A DNA stretch of 64,000 bases. Source: a bacterium (GTDB lineage: Bacteria; Sysuimicrobiota; Sysuimicrobiia; Sysuimicrobiales; Segetimicrobiaceae). Below the pieces are notes generated by a model. That model had not been told where the DNA came from. It was given only the letters and a program-made list of their open reading frames with translations, and searched no databases. The DNA is taken from the NCBI GenBank assembly GCA_035295165.1, contig DATGJN010000116.1, positions 1-64,000 of the forward strand, in the 5' to 3' direction. Positions within the stretch are counted from its first letter, which is position 1, and the number at the start of each line of letters is the position of its first letter. Of this stretch, positions 59,049 to 64,000 are shown in pieces. A program made the translations under genes and the position numbers.

Positions 59049-60494
59049 TCAGCGCGGGGCCGTCACGCCAGCCGCGCGGGCCGCGGCCTGCTTGAGCGGT
59101 TCGAGGTCGTAGTCCATCAACACCGTCAGCTTCTGGGCCTCGAGCGACCCTTCCGCATGGATCGCGAGCACCTCCAGGTAGCCGCCCAGATCGGACGCGA
59201 CCAGGTCACGGATCAGGTTCGTCACGCGAAGACGGTCCTCCGCGCCCACGCCGGCCCGGCCGCCGAGGTACGGCTCGATGAGCGCGCGGACGTCGGGCGT
59301 CGCCCAGTCCTCTTCCGCGGGCCCCGTCACCACGAGACCGCCCGCCAGATCCTGCACGTCGCGCACGGCGTCGTGATAGCCGCGCGCGAAATGATACTTG
59401 GCCGCGTTCGTCATGACCGGGTGCGGGACCGCGATGCCCTCCACCGTCCGGCACTCGGACGCCGCCGCGGTGGTCAGGCCGCGCCCCGTGTGAAGATACA
59501 TGATCAGCCGGGCGAGCTTGTCCCGGACGTGGGCGGCGCCGAGCAGCCCGTGGTAGTCCGCGATGAGCGCGGCGGATCCGAGCAGGAGCTCCAGCAGCGG
59601 CGTCTTGTACGACACCGCGGTAAACCGGTGAAACTCGACGAACGTCTTCGCGATCGCGCCGGCGTACTGCCACTCCCCGCACAGGAACACTCGCTCCCAG
59701 GGGACGAACACGTCGTCGAACACCGTGAGCGATTCCGTCAGGCTGTACCGGCTGCTGAGCGGATTGTCGAACGCGCTCGTCGCGCCGAACCCACGCGGGC
59801 TCGCCACCATCGTGATCCCCGGGGCGTTGGCGGGGACGGCGAACGCCACGGCGTAGTCGGCGTCCGCCTCCGTCATGGCGCGGGTCGGCAGGACAAGGAT
59901 CTCGTTGGCGAACACGGCATTCGTGGTGTGCGCCTTGGCCCCGCGGACGATGATGCCGTCCGCGTTCTCGCCCACCCGACGCACGTACACGTCGGGACGC
60001 GGCTGCTCGGCCGGGCGCCGAAGGCGGTCCCCCTTCGCGTCGGTTTGGGCAACGGCCATCGCCGTGTCGTGGTCGCGGTAGCGCGCGTAGCACGACCGTA
60101 CGCGCTCATGATACGCCGTCCCCAACGCCCGCTCCATGTTCGCGGTGACGATCATCAGGGCGAACAGGGCGTCGGTCCCGATCTCCTTGATGAGCGGTAC
60201 GAACGAGCGCGCCTCCCGGGTGACATGCTCGATCAAGTCCCGCCGCCGCAAGAGGTCGTCCGGGGTGCGGGGAATCGTGAAGTACCGGCTGGTCGGGCGG
60301 CCCTGCTCGTCCCGATCCACGAGGAGCGGATCGGCCGGCCGTTCGTGCGCGAGCCGAAAGTCCACCGCCACGTGGTGTGCTCCGCGCCCGAGGTGCGGGT
60401 GCGCGGTGACGTCCTCGACCGGCCGCCCGCGATAGATGACCCGTCGGCCGTCGCGCAGGCTCTCGAGAAACTGCTCCGGGGAACGCAGCGGCAT
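59049..60494 (-). CDS. HpaB-family flavin-dependent monooxygenase (4-hydroxyphenylacetate 3-hydroxylase type)
   Basis: A 481-residue protein of the HpaB/PheA/PvcC family, which uses reduced FAD and oxygen to hydroxylate phenols (some relatives are 4-hydroxybutyryl-CoA dehydratases). It starts MPLRSPEQFLESLRDGR, with YRGRPVEDVTAHP, the flavin region RGAKAHTTNAVFANEILVLP, FDDVFVPWERVFLCGEW and YHFARGYHDAVRDVQDLAGG. The Cys/His cluster of the 4-hydroxybutyryl-CoA dehydratase branch is not seen, so a hydroxylase is favoured. ATG 60494 has CGGAG upstream. No HpaC-type flavin reductase lies nearby, so reduced flavin must come from elsewhere. Its neighbours are an acyl-CoA ligase and an SDR. Confidence 0.85.
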   Translation of the reverse strand: MPLRSPEQFLESLRDGRRVIYRGRPVEDVTAHPHLGRGAHHVAVDFRLAHERPADPLLVDRDEQGRPTSRYFTIPRTPDDLLRRRDLIEHVTREARSFVPLIKEIGTDALFALMIVTANMERALGTAYHERVRSCYARYRDHDTAMAVAQTDAKGDRLRRPAEQPRPDVYVRRVGENADGIIVRGAKAHTTNAVFANEILVLPTRAMTEADADYAVAFAVPANAPGITMVASPRGFGATSAFDNPLSSRYSLTESLTVFDDVFVPWERVFLCGEWQYAGAIAKTFVEFHRFTAVSYKTPLLELLLGSAALIADYHGLLGAAHVRDKLARLIMYLHTGRGLTTAAASECRTVEGIAVPHPVMTNAAKYHFARGYHDAVRDVQDLAGGLVVTGPAEEDWATPDVRALIEPYLGGRAGVGAEDRLRVTNLIRDLVASDLGGYLEVLAIHAEGSLEAQKLTVLMDYDLEPLKQAAARAAGVTAPR

Positions 60495-60549
60495 GGTCAC
60501 ACTCCGTGGGCGAAGTGCGCGGCGCGGCTCATCGCCACCGCCTCGCGGC

Positions 60550-62181
60550 TCACGACCGCGCCGCCGGAGGCGTGTCATGCGACGCGCGCGCCGCGGCTCT
60601 GAGCACGTACTTCTGGATCTTGCCGGTCGCCGTCTTCGGAAGCGCATCGACGATCTCAAGCAGCTTCGGCGCCTTGAAGCGGGCCAGCCGCTCCCGCGCG
60701 AACGCAATCAGGTCGTCGCCGGTTGCGTGCGCGCCGGACCTCAGCACGACAACCGCCTTCGGCACCTCACCCCAGTACGCGTCGGCCACGGCCACGACGG
60801 CCACCTCCAACACCGCCGGGTGCTGGTACAGGGCGCTTTCGACCTCGACCGAGGAGATGTTTTCCCCGCCACTGACGATGAGGTCCTTCTGTCGGTCGAC
60901 GATCTGCAGGTACCCGTCGGGATGGACGACGGCCAGGTCCCCCGTGTGAAACCACCCGCCGGCCCACGCGGTGCGACTCGCCGCGGCGTCCTCGTAGTAA
61001 CCGGGTGTCACCGTCGGTCCCCGCACCACGATCTCCCCGACGTCGACGCCGTCCCGATCGACGTCGCTGAGGTCCGGCCGCACCACGCGGACGCGTCCGG
61101 TGAGGATCTGCGGGACGCCCTGCCGGGCCTTGAGCGCAGCCCGGCGCTCCACCGGCAACTCGTCCCACTCCCGCCGCCACTCGCATACGGTGAGCCACGG
61201 CCCGGTCTCGGTGAGCCCGTAAACGTGGATGATTTCGAACCCGAGCTCTTCCTCCATCCGCCGGATCAGCGCGGCCGGAGGCGGCGCGCCGCCAACGTAC
61301 CACCGCACCGGTTGCCGGGGCCGCCAGCCCGCGGTGCTCGCGTCGCCGCCCAGCATGACGAGCACGGTCGGCGCCGCGCAGGCGACGGTCACCCCATGGG
61401 CGTCGATCAACTCGACGATCTGCGCCGGTTCCACCCTGGGGACGCACACGTGCGTGGCGCCGACCGCCGTGATCGCCCAGACGCCTCCCCACCCGTTCAC
61501 GTGGAACATCGGCAAGGTGTGTAGGTACACGTCGTCCATCGTTACCCGGCCGTGAATGACCACGTCGAGCGCGTTGAGCGCCGCGATGCGGTGCGTCAAG
61601 ATCACGCCCTTGGGATGAGCGGTCGTCCCGCTCGTGTAGTTGATCGTGATTGGCGCGTCCTCGTCGACGTCGTCCGCGCGGTCGAGGATGGGAGCGAGAT
61701 CCGACGGGGACGCCGAGGCGATCAGCTGTTCCGAGAACGGCCACGACGCCCCGTCGAGCGGCCGATCGTGGAGGACGACGACGCGGTCCTCGATCGCCCC
61801 GGAGATGGCACGGGCGCTGTCCGCGAGGGCGGGATCGACGAGCAGCAGCCGCACACCGGCATGCGACAGGATGTAGCGATAGTCGTCGACCCGGAGCCGG
61901 GTGTTCAGCGGAACGAGCACGCCGCCGGCAAGCGGCACACTATAGTAGCACTCCAGCGTGCGGTGGCTGTTGAGGGCGAGCACCGCGACACGGTCGCCGG
62001 GTCGCAACCCCACGGTGCGGAGCCCCTCGGCTAGGCGCGCGCAGCGCGCGGCGAACTCCCGGTAGGTCAGCCGCGCGGCGCCGTCCACGACGGCGGTGCG
62101 GCTTCCGTACACGTCCGCCGCCCGCCGGAAGAACTGCAGCGGCGACAGCGGACCCCGCGGCCCCAAGGCGGATTCGGACAT
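60550..62181 (-). CDS. Acyl-CoA synthetase (AMP-binding family)
   Basis: Activates a carboxylic acid to its CoA thioester with ATP. 543 residues from ATG 62181 (AAGAAGG upstream; GTG 62187 also possible). The A3 motif is YTSGTTAHPKGVILTH (about 182-197), A5 is VYGLTETGPW, A7 is GWFHTGDLAV, A8 is DRQKDLIVSGGENISSVEVE and the C-terminal catalytic Lys is in LPKTATGKIQKYVL (A10). The overall type matches medium-chain/benzoate-like FadD-type ligases. With the HpaB-type enzyme 55 bases downstream, an aromatic or hydroxylated acid is a reasonable guess for the substrate. Confidence 0.92.
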   Translation of the reverse strand: MSESALGPRGPLSPLQFFRRAADVYGSRTAVVDGAARLTYREFAARCARLAEGLRTVGLRPGDRVAVLALNSHRTLECYYSVPLAGGVLVPLNTRLRVDDYRYILSHAGVRLLLVDPALADSARAISGAIEDRVVVLHDRPLDGASWPFSEQLIASASPSDLAPILDRADDVDEDAPITINYTSGTTAHPKGVILTHRIAALNALDVVIHGRVTMDDVYLHTLPMFHVNGWGGVWAITAVGATHVCVPRVEPAQIVELIDAHGVTVACAAPTVLVMLGGDASTAGWRPRQPVRWYVGGAPPPAALIRRMEEELGFEIIHVYGLTETGPWLTVCEWRREWDELPVERRAALKARQGVPQILTGRVRVVRPDLSDVDRDGVDVGEIVVRGPTVTPGYYEDAAASRTAWAGGWFHTGDLAVVHPDGYLQIVDRQKDLIVSGGENISSVEVESALYQHPAVLEVAVVAVADAYWGEVPKAVVVLRSGAHATGDDLIAFARERLARFKAPKLLEIVDALPKTATGKIQKYVLRAAARASHDTPPAARS

Positions 62182-62197
62182 GTGCACCTTCTTACGG

Positions 62198-63493
62198 TCA
62201 TGACCGCCCCGCCACCTGCCGCCTCAGCGGGCGGATCGCCTCAAGGACGGCGCCTCCCCCGGCCGCGAGCGCCGCGGCGTAGAAGACGGGGCCGAGCCCG
62301 AGCGCGACGATGAGCGCGCCCACAGCCGGCCCGGCGATGCCCGCGAGATAGAGCGGCAGGTAGACGAGGTTCAACGTGGCGGACCGGCGTTCCGGAGGCA
62401 CCTCGACGGCCAGCAGTCCGAACACCATCGCCGCCACGGCTGCACCGCATGCCGCCGCCGCGCCGTTCGCAGCGGCGAGCCAGGAGACGGTCGGCGCGAG
62501 CGGGATCGCCGCGAACATCAACGCGGCCCCAAGGAGCGCGCCGATCAACACCGTCCGAAAGCCCACGCGGTCGCCGAACGCGCCAGCGACGGGCGAGACC
62601 GCTCCGCCGACAAGCGCGGCCGTGCCGATCACCAGCGCGATGTTGCTGGCGAGCCCTCCCGCGGTCCCGCCGACGCGCTCGACGACCAGAGGCAGGAACG
62701 GCGACGACATCTGCCTGGCCAGGAGCGCGCACCCGAATAAGGCGAACAGGCGGCGCGTCACGCCGTCGGTGAACACTCCCCGCATCGCCCCTCGCGCGAG
62801 CGTCAGCACGGACCCGGTCGGAATTCTCGGCGGACGAACCTCGCGCAGCCAGACCGCGAGCATCACGGCGCTGCCCGCCGAGAGCACCGAGGAGACGCCG
62901 TAGACCGCGGCGATCGACGTGTGCAGATGATCGAGGAGCAGCCCTCCCAAGGCCGGCCCGGCGGCGAACCCCACCGGGGAGGTGGCGCCGAACACCGCGA
63001 CGGCGGTCCCCAGGCGGTCGCGCGGCGTGACGTCCCGGATCGTGGCGAGCATCACGCCCGTGTTGCCGAGCTGAAACCCCACGAGCAACAAGCTGCACGC
63101 GAGCTGCCACGGGTGGCGGCTGAGCGCGACCAGGCCGAACACGACCGCCTCGACGATCGCGCTGCGGGCGATGACAAGCTTCCGGCTGTACTTGTCTGCC
63201 AACACGCCCCACAACGGTACCATCGGGAGACCAAAGACGAATACGACGGCGTTGAGGAGGCCGACCCAGCGTGGGATCTCGGCCGCACGCAACCCCATCG
63301 CCCGCAAGTCGAGCGGAAGGAATGCGGCGATCTGGCTCACGCCGATCGTCTCGATCATCGCGGTGATCGAAAACAGCGCGAGCACGATCGTCCAGGACTG
63401 CGCGGGCGTCCCCGGCGACGCCAGCGCGTCTCCGGACACCTGTTCGGCGCGACCGATCACGGGATCGGTCGCATCGTTCCGTGGGCTCTCCAT
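62198..63493 (-). CDS. Major facilitator superfamily transporter, 12 helices
   Basis: A 431-residue MFS protein. The first helix starts near residue 32 (SWTIVLALFSITAMIETIG); the motif-A loop reads GVLADKYSRKLVIA (about 94-107), ATSPVGFAAGPALGG is the helix-5 motif, and GAFGDRVGFRTVLIG is the symmetric loop in the second half. Twelve helices can be counted. ATG 63493 is the simplest start; ATG 63562 would add a 23-residue cytoplasmic extension. It is the first gene of the leftward catabolic run and starts 17 bases upstream of the ligase gene, so it may import the ligase substrate. Confidence 0.85.
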   Translation of the reverse strand: MESPRNDATDPVIGRAEQVSGDALASPGTPAQSWTIVLALFSITAMIETIGVSQIAAFLPLDLRAMGLRAAEIPRWVGLLNAVVFVFGLPMVPLWGVLADKYSRKLVIARSAIVEAVVFGLVALSRHPWQLACSLLLVGFQLGNTGVMLATIRDVTPRDRLGTAVAVFGATSPVGFAAGPALGGLLLDHLHTSIAAVYGVSSVLSAGSAVMLAVWLREVRPPRIPTGSVLTLARGAMRGVFTDGVTRRLFALFGCALLARQMSSPFLPLVVERVGGTAGGLASNIALVIGTAALVGGAVSPVAGAFGDRVGFRTVLIGALLGAALMFAAIPLAPTVSWLAAANGAAAACGAAVAAMVFGLLAVEVPPERRSATLNLVYLPLYLAGIAGPAVGALIVALGLGPVFYAAALAAGGGAVLEAIRPLRRQVAGRS

Positions 63494-63859
63494 GTCCCGG
63501 CTACGGACCTCGTCGAAATTGATCCCCGCGATGTGGACAACGGCCGGAACCACGTCCGGCATGCCGCCACCCCGCACAAACGGGCACAAGGACCATGGAC
63601 CCGCACCAATATACCGGGGCCGCTGCGATAAATAGTCATAAACCTCCCCTCGGGGCATCGTTCGTTCGAAGAAGGAATTGTGGATCGAATGATCCAATAC
63701 GCACGGTCGAACAAGTGACGGTGAAAGGTCGCGGGCACCGGATTTCCGGACTATGATGACGTAGGAGACCGCGTGCGGCGAGGCCTGCTGGCCTAGAGCG
63801 CGCGACGGGTACGGCCCGGCAGCACACACGCACTCGGCACCGCGACGGAGGGGACACCG
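63494..63859. promoter_or_regulatory. Divergent promoter region, catabolic run / response regulator
   Basis: 366 bases, AT-richer than average, between the leftward MFS gene and the rightward regulator. It contains the inverted repeat TGGATC-GAAT-GATCCA (63681-63696) and a TATGAT (63752-63757) that could be a -10 box for the regulator, though without a matching -35. A frame from the MFS gene extends leftward through it, but without homology. The dyad is a plausible operator for the catabolic cluster. Confidence 0.35.
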
Positions 63860-64000
63860 ATGGCAGTCCGCGTCTTGCTCGCGAACGCACAACCCGTGGT
63901 GCTCGAAGGTCTCAAGGCGATCTTCCGCGAGGACGCGGACATCGAGGTGCTCGGGGAAGCCACGACGAGCGCGGAGATCTTTGAGCGAGCCACGACGCTG
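63860..64000 (+). CDS. NarL/LuxR-type response regulator, N-terminal part (runs off the window)
   Basis: The first 47 codons of a receiver domain: MAVRVLLANAQPVVLEGLKAIF, matching the NarL-type start LLADDHPVVREGLRAIL in position. The acidic pair that helps hold Mg2+ (DDH) is replaced by Asn-Ala-Gln (residues 9-11), so phosphorylation may be weak or lost; the phospho-acceptor Asp lies beyond the window. CGGAGGGGAC precedes ATG 63860. It points away from the catabolic run across the 366-base gap. The DNA-binding domain is assumed, not seen. Confidence 0.72.
   Translation, partial: MAVRVLLANAQPVVLEGLKAIFREDADIEVLGEATTSAEIFERATTL

Overview
The window is G+C-rich bacterial chromosome, densely packed with genes on both strands. 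The many 1-10 bp gene overlaps, sigma70-like promoter elements, dipeptide-type ABC importers, M20 peptidases, amidohydrolases, a split altronate-dehydratase (UxaA) set, an HpaB-type monooxygenase and fhs suggest a free-living heterotrophic soil or sediment bacterium. It is probably an uncultured member of a high-GC lineage; a Sysuimicrobiota/CSP1-3-like origin is only an impression. Only one RNA gene was found, a tRNA-Ala(CGC).

Layout. 1-4 kb: a truncated metal P-type ATPase, then an OmpR-type two-component pair, a secreted PepSY-like protein and a SHOCT membrane protein. 4.1-6.3 kb: a two-gene phage DNA-packaging relic (terminase large subunit with a frameshift, plus small subunit) next to the tRNA-Ala. 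6.4-17.2 kb: a divergent carbohydrate locus around a LacI-type regulator. Leftward run an alcohol dehydrogenase relic, a Gfo/Idh/MocA oxidoreductase, a TIM-barrel isomerase, ribokinase, a TIGR01777 epimerase and a three-part UxaA set (SAF subunit plus two large paralogues). Rightward run LacI, a DegT aminotransferase, a second Gfo/Idh/MocA oxidoreductase and an O-methyltransferase. 17.3-21 kb: a heterodimeric ABC exporter closed by a strong hairpin. 21-26 kb: an M20 hydrolase, DppB, DppC and a solute-binding protein (leftward operon). 26-32 kb: two DNA-repair-type proteins (HTH_42 family and Fpg/Nei), an MFS transporter with a cobalamin-binding BtuF-like protein, and an NHL propeller protein. 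32-39.7 kb: a canonical M20 peptidase, a SPOR protein, a PEBP protein, a DHA2-type MFS, a cystathionine lyase-type enzyme, a P-loop protein and a tiny secreted peptide. 40-46.3 kb: an amidohydrolase, a GAF-GGDEF cyclase, the divergent folate genes (5-formyl-THF cyclo-ligase and fhs) and a tyrosine-rich repetitive exported protein. 46.4-48.7 kb: a second amidohydrolase and a uronate-dehydrogenase-like SDR. 63.5 down to 48.7 kb: a long leftward run of MFS, acyl-CoA ligase, HpaB-type monooxygenase, SDR, SBP-DppB-DppC, AstE-like deacylase, RraA-like protein, a broken MFS, a dihydroorotase/allantoinase-like enzyme, a CoxG-like protein and PyrD. The right edge holds the start of a LuxR-type response regulator with an unusual N-terminus.

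How it fits together. Most genes serve uptake and breakdown of peptides, cyclic amides, sugar acids and aromatic or acyl compounds. The most distinctive points are: (i) two UxaA large paralogues that each keep the half of the conserved motifs the other has lost, which suggests an obligate hetero-oligomer; (ii) an M20 protein with several metal-ligand positions substituted; (iii) an 11-bp-spaced TTCA direct-repeat motif found both just downstream of the two-component pair and, 42 kb away, upstream of a second exported-protein gene; (iv) several gene relics (P-type ATPase, terminase, alcohol dehydrogenase, half MFS) that mark remodelling.
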